Shown here: positions 1-9,167 of the stretch, one piece after another
Position numbering within the stretch: the first letter of the stretch is position 1
Layout: each line of letters opens with the position of its first letter
Assembly: GCA_023212725.1 (NCBI GenBank)
Contig: JALBYF010000073.1
Coordinates: 22,568 to 86,567, forward strand
Length of the DNA stretch: 64,000 nucleotides
From: Tranzscheliella williamsii
Taxonomy: Eukaryota > Basidiomycota > Ustilaginomycetes > Ustilaginales > Ustilaginaceae
Direction of reading: 5' to 3'
Notes under the pieces: model-generated
What the model was told of the DNA's origin: nothing
Seen by the model: only the letters and a program-made list of their open reading frames with translations
Databases searched by the model: none
Position numbers and translations under genes: made by a program

Positions 1-850
1 CTGTTCTAGAGAGGAACCAAAGTGGCAGAAACGACCGGATTGTGTTTCTTTCCTTTTGAGCGACAAATCCGCCTCGCCTGCAAAATTCAGAGTTGGCTCA
101 GCGGAACTCCCGCTCGCCTGTGCGTGTGTGAGAAAGATACGCCAGTGACCCTCGGAAATCACATGTGATTTTGTGATTCACTTCGAAAAAAGTCGGATGG
201 TTCCTTAATAAGCCAGGCCTAAGCCAGTCACACTGCGTTGCGAGTGATCTAAATATGAAAGGCAGACCCGCGGGCTTACAGCTGGCTTGCTCCGGTCTCC
301 GCCAACGAAAGTGAAGCCAGACGGCCTGCCTTTCATCTTACTTCACTCGCAAAGCAGTGTGACTGGCTTAGGCCTGGCTTAATTAAGGAAACATCCGGCT
401 TTTTTCGATGTGATTGAGTCACGAAATTAAACAGTGTTAGGTCTTTGAACTCCTTTCCTGTATTGACAGCACAAATCGGATAAGAGCGTGGCCGCAGAAC
501 GAAAGAGGGAGTGGTTTTATCAATGTCCTAATAGCAACCCACATGGATCACGATTACGGCCCCATTTCCAAGCACAATATCCATCATCATGCATATCTCA
601 GCGTCACAGTGGCCGCGAGAGTCTAACATTTGTTGTGGTTGGAGGCAAAATCGTGCGGAGAAGAGCTGTGGAGGTATGCTTATTGTGGCGTCGCAATCAG
701 ACCAAAAAGGCACAGTCACAGTCACGGATGTGAGTGGGCCCAGCGTCGGTGTAGGATTATTATCCTCTCTTTGGCAATATCATCCCTTTCATACTTTGGC
801 CCCGTATGACTGCCTTCGGTGAGGATAGCGCGGTCTTTCAACCAGCCACG
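1..850. other. Intergenic region upstream of the aminotransferase gene
   Basis: No convincing gene is visible; short open frames here have no recognisable domain. The stretch holds a 14-bp perfect palindrome at 157-170 (AATCACATGTGATT) and, directly after it, the long hairpin repeat at 184-407. The last ~400 bases should carry the promoter and 5' leader of the aminotransferase that starts at 851. Confidence 0.6.
184..407. repeat. Long imperfect inverted repeat, MITE-like hairpin
   Basis: Two 82-nt arms, 184-265 and 326-407, are reverse complements of each other with roughly ten differences, separated by a 60-nt loop. The outer end of each arm reads CGAAAAAAG towards the inside, and the best-conserved core is AAGCCAGGCCTAAGCCAGTC at about 209-228 with its complement in the right arm. 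There is no open frame of note inside. Size and terminal symmetry fit a non-autonomous DNA element (MITE) or a hairpin transcript source. A clean target-site duplication was not seen. Which of the two it is cannot be decided from one copy. Confidence 0.8.
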
Positions 851-2323
851 ATGCTGAAGCAAGCTGTATCTAAGGTCGTAGGCCATGTGGAGCAAGAGGC
901 CGAGTCGGAGGCCCACCAGCTATTCCGCTCGCATCCAGGCCATGGCCAAAAGAACGGTTCGTCTTCGAACGACGACGGGACCGAAAAGTTTCCTGGGATC
1001 GAGCATCCCGGCTCGACCGGTGTCATCTATGTCACTGACCGGGCGATGTCCAACGGCTTCTACTACGGCAATCCGGAGTGGGCCAACATGGGGCAGGGTG
1101 CGCCCGAGGTGGGCGACATTCCGGGTGGTGTGCCGCGATCGCTCACGTTTGATCTCTCCGAGAGAGGCGACGGTGTGCACGAGTATGCGCCGAATACGGG
1201 CATTCCTGAGCTGCGCAAGGCCGTGGCCAACTACTACAATGCCACTTTTCGCCAGGGCAAAGAGCAGCAGTACGACGCCAGCAACGTCTGCATCGTGCCC
1301 GGCGGACGTGCGGGCATGACCCGCCTCGCTGCCGTGATCGGCTCGGTCAACTGCGGCTATCAGCTGCCCGAATACACAAGCTATGAAAGCATGCTCAGCG
1401 CGTTCAAAAGCCTCGTCCCAATCCCCACTGTGCTTTCGGAAGAGGACAGGTACAAGATGAGCAGTGCCGACCTTCGCAAAGAGATCACCGGGCGCGGCTT
1501 GCGAGCGATGATCATGTCGAATCCGCGCAACCCGACCGGGATGATGATCGAGGGGCAGGAGCTCAAGGAGCTTGTCGACATGTCCAAGGAGCTCGGCTGC
1601 ACCTTCCTGCTTGACGAGTTCTACTCGTGGTACATGCACCAAGGTCCGCTCGGCCGGGCTAATTCCGCTGCGGAGCATATTGACGACATCAACGAAACAC
1701 CGGTGGTGATGATCGACGGCCTGACCAAGGGCTTCCGCCTGCCCGGCTGGCGGGTGTGCTGGGTGGTGGGGCCGAAGGACATCATCACGGCGCTGAACCA
1801 GTCCGGGAGCTTCTTGGACGGCGGCACGTCGCATCCGATGCAGTGTCTGGCGCTGCCGATGCTCGACGTGCAGCGGTGCGACCAGGACCGCAAGGCGCTG
1901 CAGGTGCTGTTCCGCCACAAGCGCGCGCACGTTTTGGAGCGGCTCAAGAAGATGGGGCTCGAAGTGCGCACCGAACCGCAGGCGACCTTCTACATCTGGC
2001 TCTCGCTTGCCTCGCTTCCCGCACCGCTCAACTCGGGGCTGGTCATGTTCGAGGAGCTCCTCCGCGAAAAGACCATCGTCGTGCCCGGTATCGCCTTCGA
2101 CATCAACCCCGCCCACCGCAGGAATATCATCGCCAGCCCCTGCGAACGCTTCATCCGCATCTCCTACGGCCCCGAGCTCGCGCAGGTCGACCGTGGCCTC
2201 GACGCCCTCGAACGCGTCATCGCAAAGGCAAACCCCAGCCACCACGCCAAGGATTCCCTCGGCAAGGGCCTCGCCCCGACCAAAGATTCCCACATCGACG
2301 TCAAGCATCACTCCCACCAGTAG
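851..2323 (+). CDS. PLP-dependent aminotransferase, class I/II
   Basis: Intron-less frame of 490 codons; the ATG at 851 is preferred over an upstream in-frame ATG at 806 because the extra residues look like leader. Fold-type I aminotransferase signatures are visible in order: the substrate/cofactor Asn loop NPRNPTG near residue 220, the PLP-ring Asp in LLDEFYSWY near 255, the Schiff-base Lys in DGLTKGFRLPGWR near 295, and the phosphate/carboxylate Arg in RFIRISYG near 435. The family transfers an amino group between an amino acid and a 2-oxo acid. The substrate cannot be read from the sequence. The C-terminal ~35 residues are polar and probably disordered. It converges on RPN6, with only 97 bp between the two stop codons, so the 3' UTRs probably overlap. 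Confidence 0.85.
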   Translation: MLKQAVSKVVGHVEQEAESEAHQLFRSHPGHGQKNGSSSNDDGTEKFPGIEHPGSTGVIYVTDRAMSNGFYYGNPEWANMGQGAPEVGDIPGGVPRSLTFDLSERGDGVHEYAPNTGIPELRKAVANYYNATFRQGKEQQYDASNVCIVPGGRAGMTRLAAVIGSVNCGYQLPEYTSYESMLSAFKSLVPIPTVLSEEDRYKMSSADLRKEITGRGLRAMIMSNPRNPTGMMIEGQELKELVDMSKELGCTFLLDEFYSWYMHQGPLGRANSAAEHIDDINETPVVMIDGLTKGFRLPGWRVCWVVGPKDIITALNQSGSFLDGGTSHPMQCLALPMLDVQRCDQDRKALQVLFRHKRAHVLERLKKMGLEVRTEPQATFYIWLSLASLPAPLNSGLVMFEELLREKTIVVPGIAFDINPAHRRNIIASPCERFIRISYGPELAQVDRGLDALERVIAKANPSHHAKDSLGKGLAPTKDSHIDVKHHSHQ

Positions 2324-2420
2324 TACACCTCCCTTTGCGCCCTCGAACCTCAGCACGGTAGCAAGCACAGATCCATGTGGCGAGATATGCAGTGGCAGCG
2401 GAACGTGCATGGCGCGTACG

Positions 2421-3860
2421 CTAGGTGAGCTTGTTGGCCTTCTTGTACAGCGAGTCAATGACGTTTCCGACGTGTTTGAGCGTGTCCAGCGTGGTCTCGT
2501 ATGTTTTCTGCAGAGGGCGCGGCGGAAGCGAACAAAGAGGCATGTCAGCCAGCGGGACGCGGTGCATTGGAGAGGGTACGCGGTAACTTACATCTTGGAC
2601 AGGCTGGTCAAAGACGACGAGGCAGCCGGCGCCCTGGTCGAGGATGCCATGGAAGACCTTGTCGAGGATCATCTGGCTCAGCCTGCAATATCACAAAGCA
2701 CACGTAACAGGCGTGAGCGGGACTGCGCCGAGGCAGATGGGCGCAGATACTGTCTGCGGAGGCTGGCATACTTACTTGAGCTCAACTTCGCGTACGGGTT
2801 GCCTGACCTCCTTGGCTACGTGCGCGATTTCCACTCTCGAGTACGGCTCGATCACCCTCAACAGATTCTGCTCTAGCAGCGTGTCGTACAGCGCCGAGAG
2901 GTGATTTTTGACAATGGGGTCGTTGGAGAGCTCCTCCTTGTATGTTCTCAACGCCTCCTCGAAACCTTCGAGGCTGCGGTCCTCATGCGCTTTGGCGACC
3001 GCCTTCATCGCCTCAACGTCCTTGCCAGCATACTTGGTAGCGTGCTTGCCGCTGATGATACTGTTGACATCGTCAGAGAGGTTGAGCATGATCTTGCAGA
3101 GTAGCATGTACTTGAGCGCCAACGGCGCGCGTGAATCCTCTTGCAGCGCAAAGCCCTCCAATGTCTCGAAGAAGTACGAATAGGCGGTGGTGTAGTCCTT
3201 GTCCTCGGCATGCAAGACACCCGCCTGCAGATCGAGCTGCGCCTGTAACGTTGGTGGACAGTAGATCGAGTTGGCGGCGGTGCGTGCTGACGTCAGGGCG
3301 GCCTTGGCCTTGGGGAAGTTGGAGATGGCATGATTCACTTTGGACTCGAGCAGGTGGACCTCGGTGAGGATCATCTTGTCGTCGAGCTTCTTGAGCTCGC
3401 GCAGAAGCGTATCGATAAGTGGAAGCGCCTCTCTGTAGTTTTTGTTCTCAAAGTAGAGGCCGATCAGCTTGGTCTCGAGGTTCTGTTTCAGAAAGATGCG
3501 CTTCTCTTCCTTTGCCCAGCCGGCATTTTCTTTGGTCACCTGGATCTGGATCTGCTTGCTGTCCGGGATGTCACTGAAATAGTCGATCAGCGTGCGGACA
3601 AGCTTGGCGGTTTTGGCCTTGGCGATCGAGGCCATGAATGTGCGTGACGAGCGCACCGTTTCTGCGAGGGCGTTAGCATTCTTTGTGTCGCGGTACAGCT
3701 GCCCCAAGCGGAGCAGAGCCGCCTCCTGCTCCTTGAGAAATGCGTCGTCCGAGTGAGCGGCCTTGTTGGTTAGGATTGTTTTGAGGATGCGTTCGCCCTC
3801 CTGCGTGTTGCCAGCGGTGATCGCCTCGTCGGCCTGAGCTACGGTCTCTGACACTGTCAT
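2421..3860 (-). CDS. RPN6: 26S proteasome regulatory subunit RPN6 (PSMD11)
   Basis: Three exons: 3860-2776, 2682-2592 and 2507-2421, joined across two short GT-AG introns (2775-2683, 2591-2508). The joined frame encodes 420 residues, the usual length for the family. The N-terminal two thirds are helical repeats. The PCI winged-helix part runs from about residue 230, and the joined C-terminus reads [18 protein letters not shown] followed by [14 protein letters not shown] and the ending KKANKLT, which closely matches the known RPN6/PSMD11 tail. RPN6 clamps the lid to the base ATPase ring of the 26S proteasome. A TGTTAGAT octamer lies ~305 bp upstream of the ATG. Exon junctions are my reconstruction, supported by frame continuity and family similarity. 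Confidence 0.96.
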
Positions 3861-4315
3861 ATCTGCGTGCGAAGCGTTGCGGCTGCAGCGATCAGACAGA
3901 GGCTATGTAATATCCGATGGGAAGCGGAAGTCTTGCTGCGGCCTGAAGAGTCGTAGCAACCGAGAAAGATGCTGGACGTTGTCGCTCTAACGTTGGTGAA
4001 GGCGGGATGACGGTGGTGGTATCAAAGATATCAGCTGCTGCTTGGCCCGCATACGCGTAAGTTCAACGCTGGGCCTGTCAAGCTCAGCGGTGGCCCACGC
4101 TGGTGATCGGAAATCCACAGCGCTGAAATACTCCACACCACATCGAAGGCGCGGAAGTTACACAATCTAACAGTACAAAGAGGTCACCGTAAAACCTAAC
4201 ATACAATCACAGATTCACACGTTGAGGCTACCTCATGCTTACTGTTGACTTGTGCCACCGACGATGGGAAGGAAGGTGTCTGCGCTCCGTTGCAAGCTGG
4301 TGTATGCTTTTGCGA
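3861..4315. other. Intergenic: RPN6 promoter and aldo/keto reductase 3' end
   Basis: No gene seen. It contains the TGTTAGAT octamer (complement at 4165-4172) and an AATCACA motif at 4205. RPN6 is transcribed away from this region, so most of it should be RPN6 promoter. Confidence 0.6.
4165..4172 (-). promoter_or_regulatory. Candidate promoter octamer TGTTAGAT upstream of RPN6
   Basis: Reads ATCTAACA on the plus strand, 305 bp upstream of the RPN6 ATG in gene-sense orientation. It is one of five copies in the window, all found upstream of minus-strand housekeeping genes. Regulatory function is inferred from position only. Confidence 0.35.
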
Positions 4316-5722
4316 CTATAGACCACTGGACCAGCTCCATTCGCGGACGTGTTTTGAGGCGAAGAGCTGGCGTATGCGATGCTCGTTCTGCGCTTGTTTA
4401 TCGTAGGTCTGATTTCTTGTCTCGGTGTTGTGTGTGGTGAGCGGGTGAAGCGCGGTGCCGGTGCGTGATGCGCCGGCGCAGAGAAGCCTGTAGGCTTCTA
4501 CGGCGGTGTGGACGTGGTCTGGGTGGCTGAGGCCGACGAGGGTGCGCAGCTGCGGGCCGGGGATGTCTGGCTGCGCGAGCTCGGCGCCGCGCAAGCCGTA
4601 AGTGAGCGCCGTGTAGATCAGCGAGTCGCCCTGCGCGGCGAGCGTGTCGCTCGCCTCCTTCGCCGCCGCCTTGAGCGTGTCGCTGGCAGGATGCCACTCC
4701 GGTGCGCCGCTGTCTGTCAGGAGGCCCATCGAAAATGGAGAGCCGTTCATCAGCAACGGCGCCTTCCACGCCAGCTCTGGCAGCGCCGAGCCTTCGCTGC
4801 CCCGTGGGTCGGCGTCGAACATGGCTCTCCAGCCAACAAGCACGTCAGAGTGCAGACAGTGGTTCGAATAGCTCAAGATTACGTCAAGGGGCCGGTACGG
4901 TGCGTTCGTCGCCACAAGCCGCGACAGTCTCAGCAGTACGGGAAGCGGGTAACCTGAAATGCCGACGCGCTTGATGACGCCCTCGTCCTTGAGTCGAAAC
5001 AGTGTGCGCACAGCTTCAAGCACCTCCTCGTCGCCCGGGCCATGGACGGTGGAGGCAGCGCGCAGTGTGGGTTGCAGCCCGAGCGACCGGATCACCTCTT
5101 TCCTGGTCTGGTCGCAGCCAACAGCGGATGGGTCGACCTGGCCCGACGCGATGCCGGACTCCCAGCCTTCGCGATGGCTGTTGCCGACCTTTTCGCAGAC
5201 AAACTCGGGGTCGTGCATCAAGGCGGAGTCGAGGTAGTCCGTTGCGAGGTGGCGGCAGCTGGCGCGGATGCTGCGGTCGACGCGGGCGGGCGAGTAGTCG
5301 AAGTGTTCGCGCTCAAGGCCGTACCGCCCGCACTTGGTCTGGAGATAGTACGACGAGCGGGGGAACTCGGGCTGTAACCGGCGCAGAATGTTGCCCAGGA
5401 TGAACTCGGACGGATAGTAGTAGGGCGAGGTGTCGAACATGTTGAAGCCGTACCGCAGCGCCAGGCGGACGGTTCGGATGGGCAGGTCCGACGCGAGCGT
5501 GCCCTCACTGTTGTACATGTCCTGCCCGAACACGCCCCCACCAATCACGAGCGGCGACGCATCCTCCTCTAGGCGGCCCGACGGCGCACCCGCGCTCGAA
5601 TTGATCGGATCCTTGCACCACGGCGCCAGCCCGCCTCGGAGCTCATCAGCCACAAGGGTGTCCAGCGCAGGTTGTTGCGGAAAGTCCTCTGGGCTCGGGT
5701 CGACTTGTGGGTAGAGAGGCAT
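4316..5722 (-). CDS. Aldo/keto reductase, D-arabinose 1-dehydrogenase (ARA2)-like
   Basis: 468 codons when started at the ATG at 5722 (MPLYPQ...); an in-frame ATG at 5788 adds 22 basic residues and is less likely. The (beta/alpha)8 aldo/keto reductase core is visible: the catalytic Asp/Tyr segment FNMFDTSPYYYPSEFILG, the Lys in YYLQTKCGRYG and the His in DYLDSALMHDPEFV, the last phrase being typical of the ARA2/L-galactose dehydrogenase branch. The family oxidises aldoses such as D-arabinose or L-galactose with NAD(P), supplying erythroascorbate-type antioxidants in fungi. The protein is longer than yeast Ara2 (about 335 residues) because of an N-terminal ~70-residue stretch, an internal insert and a polar C-terminal tail. 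Exact substrate is inferred. Confidence 0.85.
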   Translation of the reverse strand: MPLYPQVDPSPEDFPQQPALDTLVADELRGGLAPWCKDPINSSAGAPSGRLEEDASPLVIGGGVFGQDMYNSEGTLASDLPIRTVRLALRYGFNMFDTSPYYYPSEFILGNILRRLQPEFPRSSYYLQTKCGRYGLEREHFDYSPARVDRSIRASCRHLATDYLDSALMHDPEFVCEKVGNSHREGWESGIASGQVDPSAVGCDQTRKEVIRSLGLQPTLRAASTVHGPGDEEVLEAVRTLFRLKDEGVIKRVGISGYPLPVLLRLSRLVATNAPYRPLDVILSYSNHCLHSDVLVGWRAMFDADPRGSEGSALPELAWKAPLLMNGSPFSMGLLTDSGAPEWHPASDTLKAAAKEASDTLAAQGDSLIYTALTYGLRGAELAQPDIPGPQLRTLVGLSHPDHVHTAVEAYRLLCAGASRTGTALHPLTTHNTETRNQTYDKQAQNEHRIRQLFASKHVREWSWSSGL

Positions 5723-6248
5723 TCTGACGGATATGCACTCGCATCTGGCGCGGATAGTAGAAGACGAGAAGCGACCTCTGCGCAGCAAGGATGGCCACCT
5801 TTTCTTTCCGCCGCAACTAACACGGCGCGGCCATCATCAGCGTGGACGCGTCTGGATGATTTACTCCACTTGATCGCAGTGGGGCACCGCACACACACCA
5901 CTGAGATTTGCGGATATCTCCAAGCCCCACTGTGACTGACTACTGTACCAGGCGCCAGTTCTAGCCCTTGGCCCATACCATCTCTATTATTGCGTCTTCT
6001 CCGACTCCGCGTTTTCACTTTCGAATAGCTCGTCGGCATAAGTAGATGAGGGGTTCACCGGTCTCGGTGACGCAGACTTCATTCGCCGCAGCACATATGC
6101 ATCTGATTACAGAGCGGTCCTTAACACCGCAAGCCAAGCCTTAACGGTAGAAGCTCGCACAGTTCCCTTAATTGGTTCGGTACAGAAATTTGATAACATC
6201 ACAAAAAATGAGGTCTGAGAACATCGCAAAATTGGTACAGGGGAGCAG
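5723..6248. other. Intergenic: aldo/keto reductase promoter and MAM3-like 3' end
   Basis: Nothing recognisable beyond expected promoter and 3' UTR sequence. Confidence 0.5.
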
Positions 6249-9167
6249 CTAGTGCTTCTCCTTCTGAGCATCAGCACCGAGCTGTCTGTCGGAATCATCG
6301 GATCGCAGCGCTTCGGGACTCTCAACGGTTGTGAATTCCTCTGCTAGTGCTGAGGTCGGTTCGGTCCTGCCAAAACTCTTGTTCCAAGGGGCGGTGCCCT
6401 GAGACGGAGTGCCTGGCAAGCTGCTGGAAAGCGGCGTGCTCTTAAATCGACTGACACGCGTCCCCGTGGGCGTGATGCTCCGACTGGTGTCAAGGCTGCG
6501 GCCTGCGTTCATCGTGGCGGATCGGCCGCGCAGCAATCCCTCACCGACAATGGCAGTGGCGATGCTGCCGTCAGGCGCCTGGTGCCGGATCACAATCGGC
6601 TTGTTTGCCCGCGGTGCAACATACGAAGTTTCCTCACCGGATCCAGCGCCGGGACCAGCGCCGGGACCAGCGCCGGGACCCGGAGACGCAGATCGAGACG
6701 CTGGTCTCGACACATTGCCGGTTCCTTCTCGAACAAATTCGGGCGGCGCGAGCATCCGTTGGGCGACAGTAGATGGATCACTATCTGTATCGAGTACGCT
6801 TGTCTCTTCTCGCACTGCATCAGCGGAGGGCGGAACGGACGGCTGACTGATGCGGTCAAGATTGACATTTCCGCTGAATTCAGCGTCTTTCTGACTGCTG
6901 CTCCTTCCGACTTTAAAGCGGGCGATAGGCAGTTTGGTAGAGGTCATCAGCTTGATACTAGGATCTGGCAGCTGTGCATCGTCCTTGCCGCTTGGCGCTT
7001 CCACAGCTTCCGCTAGCATCAATTTGTGATCGGGACTGGGAGGTGGGCTCAGCTGGGCGAAGTTCTGTTCGACCTCCGAGTCGTATTCGTCCAGAATCTC
7101 TTCCCCAATCAGCTCTTCCAACACATCCTCGAGCGTGATGATACCGATTGGCACGTCGCGCTGCGCCATCTCAGTGGCAAAGGCTCCAGCGTCGACCTCG
7201 GCGGCCTGAACTTCGGGAGGTAGGTCTTCGGCGTCAGCATGGGAATGTCTTCTCAGATGGCGCGACCAAAAGCTTGACTTCTTGATGGTCTGACTGTTGA
7301 GCTGCTTTTCCTCGTCGATATCCGCAAGGTCACCGAACCTTGCAGCCGTGTTCGATCGTGCGACAGTATGGGCTTTACGAGGATCTTTGTCACCGCCGAT
7401 GTCAACGAATGAGCCGGGCGAGAAGCGCCGCGTTCGCGAAGAGACGATAGCTAGATGTGAACGTCCTTCCTGGAAGACATTGAGCAGGTTTAACAATGGT
7501 TCGTCGGCAGGAACCGTGGGCAAGGCGTTGATAACCATGTCCCGAACGGGCGTCTCATCCTCGGGATCGAGTAAGACGCACTGCTTCACCAAAAGTGCGC
7601 CTATGATTTTCTTGCGCGTGATAGTGGCGTTATTGGCACTGGATGCCTCATTTGCGGTTGTGGATGCAAAGTCTTTCTCGCTGACACTGCCTTCCAGCGT
7701 CTTTTGATCGTCTGGCGATAATTTGGTCTGCGATCCGCTGGTCTTGCGGCTCAGGGCACTGAACAAGCCTCCGCGGACAGGAGTCGTAGTACCGCTATCG
7801 CTGCGTACCTTACTGACGGGAATCTCGATCTGCTGATAGACAGGGATACGAGAATGGCCTGAGCTAACGATCTGCTGCAGTGTTTCGTATCCAAGCTTTG
7901 AGTTGATAGAGATCATGAACACTTGATCGATTGGAGTCATGGCCTGCTTGACAACCTTTTCTTGCAGATCTAGAGCGCCACCGACAATAGTGACGGTGTC
8001 ATTGTTAAGATCACCACGGCCCGCAGCGGCAGCATGCATGTTGACGAGCTCCTTTAGCTCGGCGCGTCGATACACAATACCATGATGAGCACCCAGCGTC
8101 CAATGCAGGACACGCGATACAGGAAAGGCAATCGGCCAGAGGATGATGATGACCACGCGTGTCAAAGGTGCAAGCTTGGCGCCGATAGCGAGGCCGTACC
8201 GCGAACAAACCGATTGAGGGATAAGCTCGGCAAAGATAACGACCAGCACGATGCTGACAATCACCGCTTGAATGCCTCCTCCCAACAAGGGATCGGCTAT
8301 GATTGGCAACGTTTCGTTGGTGATCATGTTGGCAATGAGAAGAGTGGTTAAAAGCAGATGCCCGTCCTTACGGATCGGCATGATTTTCTCCGCATACTTC
8401 TTCTGCTGAGGGGTGCCTTGCAGAGATAGCACCTGTAGCTGAGTCTCGTCTAAAGACATATAGCCGAGCGTCAGACCGGCGAAGAGACCCGAGAGGACAA
8501 CAAGAACAGGTATCAAGAGGCCATAGACGATCTTTTGCACCTGAGTGAGTTCCTTTTTCTGACACTGTTCCTCTTCGGCGCGTTTCCAGAACCTGGCTTG
8601 TCGCTGCGAGCCGCCGGTAGTCCGAGCAGATTCATCGGCGGCGGCGACATAAGAAAGAGGTCTTTCGCGTGAGAGTTGACGATACAGACTCTCAAGGAAA
8701 GCATCAATGGACTGCTGATCTTCGGTCTTTGCTGATTCGGACTGAATCCATCTCAGAAGAGATTGGTGATCTCGATCGGAGAACTTTATTTCAACATCAG
8801 TGGGTCTGCCCCAAGGGGCATGTCCGTCAAGTTTATTAGCTATGAGATAATCATGGTTGACTGTGCGGATTCCCGAACGTTCAGACCGGAAATAAGGGGT
8901 TTGCAGATCGGACGGTACGATGTCGGCCTGGACGGTGCTGGTAAACGCGACGAGATAGACGCAGACGATAGCAAGCAGCAGACTGATGCCTCCTCTGAAT
9001 TGAAGGACAAAGGGTCGATGAACCGTCCTATGTGTGAGTGGAAGGGGCTTCCGAGCTGCAACTGGCGGCTTGCAGTTAAGATAGCGGGAGGGTGTGCTGG
9101 GGATGGATGATCTGATTAAGGCTCTACAATCATCGAGGTCTGGACCATCTTTCGCAGGACACTCCAT
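6249..9167 (-). CDS. CNNM/MAM3-like membrane protein, DUF21 plus CBS pair
   Basis: Intron-less frame of 972 codons. Residues ~60-80 form a hydrophobic signal/anchor segment. A luminal stretch follows, then the DUF21 (CNNM transmembrane) domain at ~210-360 with phrases such as LSGLFAGLTLGYMSLDETQ and IFAELIPQSVCSRYG. A Bateman CBS pair begins near 400 (MTPIDQVFMI) and carries a low-complexity insert of ~70 residues; its second half ends in IGIITLEDVLEELIGEEILDE. The last ~270 residues are cytosolic and disordered, including a Gly-Pro-Gly-Ala repeat encoded by three 12-bp units. Yeast Mam3 is a vacuolar protein linked to manganese/magnesium homeostasis, and animal CNNMs handle Mg2+. The metal used here is inferred. 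The start could be a later Met. Confidence 0.9.
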   Translation of the reverse strand: MECPAKDGPDLDDCRALIRSSIPSTPSRYLNCKPPVAARKPLPLTHRTVHRPFVLQFRGGISLLLAIVCVYLVAFTSTVQADIVPSDLQTPYFRSERSGIRTVNHDYLIANKLDGHAPWGRPTDVEIKFSDRDHQSLLRWIQSESAKTEDQQSIDAFLESLYRQLSRERPLSYVAAADESARTTGGSQRQARFWKRAEEEQCQKKELTQVQKIVYGLLIPVLVVLSGLFAGLTLGYMSLDETQLQVLSLQGTPQQKKYAEKIMPIRKDGHLLLTTLLIANMITNETLPIIADPLLGGGIQAVIVSIVLVVIFAELIPQSVCSRYGLAIGAKLAPLTRVVIIILWPIAFPVSRVLHWTLGAHHGIVYRRAELKELVNMHAAAAGRGDLNNDTVTIVGGALDLQEKVVKQAMTPIDQVFMISINSKLGYETLQQIVSSGHSRIPVYQQIEIPVSKVRSDSGTTTPVRGGLFSALSRKTSGSQTKLSPDDQKTLEGSVSEKDFASTTANEASSANNATITRKKIIGALLVKQCVLLDPEDETPVRDMVINALPTVPADEPLLNLLNVFQEGRSHLAIVSSRTRRFSPGSFVDIGGDKDPRKAHTVARSNTAARFGDLADIDEEKQLNSQTIKKSSFWSRHLRRHSHADAEDLPPEVQAAEVDAGAFATEMAQRDVPIGIITLEDVLEELIGEEILDEYDSEVEQNFAQLSPPPSPDHKLMLAEAVEAPSGKDDAQLPDPSIKLMTSTKLPIARFKVGRSSSQKDAEFSGNVNLDRISQPSVPPSADAVREETSVLDTDSDPSTVAQRMLAPPEFVREGTGNVSRPASRSASPGPGAGPGAGPGAGSGEETSYVAPRANKPIVIRHQAPDGSIATAIVGEGLLRGRSATMNAGRSLDTSRSITPTGTRVSRFKSTPLSSSLPGTPSQGTAPWNKSFGRTEPTSALAEEFTTVESPEALRSDDSDRQLGADAQKEKH
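6644..6679 (-). repeat. 12-bp coding microrepeat, three perfect copies
   Basis: The unit CAGCGCCGGGAC occurs three times in tandem (6644, 6656, 6668) inside the MAM3-like gene and encodes Gly-Pro-Gly-Ala units in its disordered tail. A change in copy number would stay in frame. Confidence 0.9.

Noticed and set aside
920..2458. 512-codon open frame antisense to the aminotransferase
   Set aside because: It mirrors the codon bias of the plus-strand gene, has no domain and overlaps the RPN6 3' end. The plus-strand frame has clear catalytic motifs.
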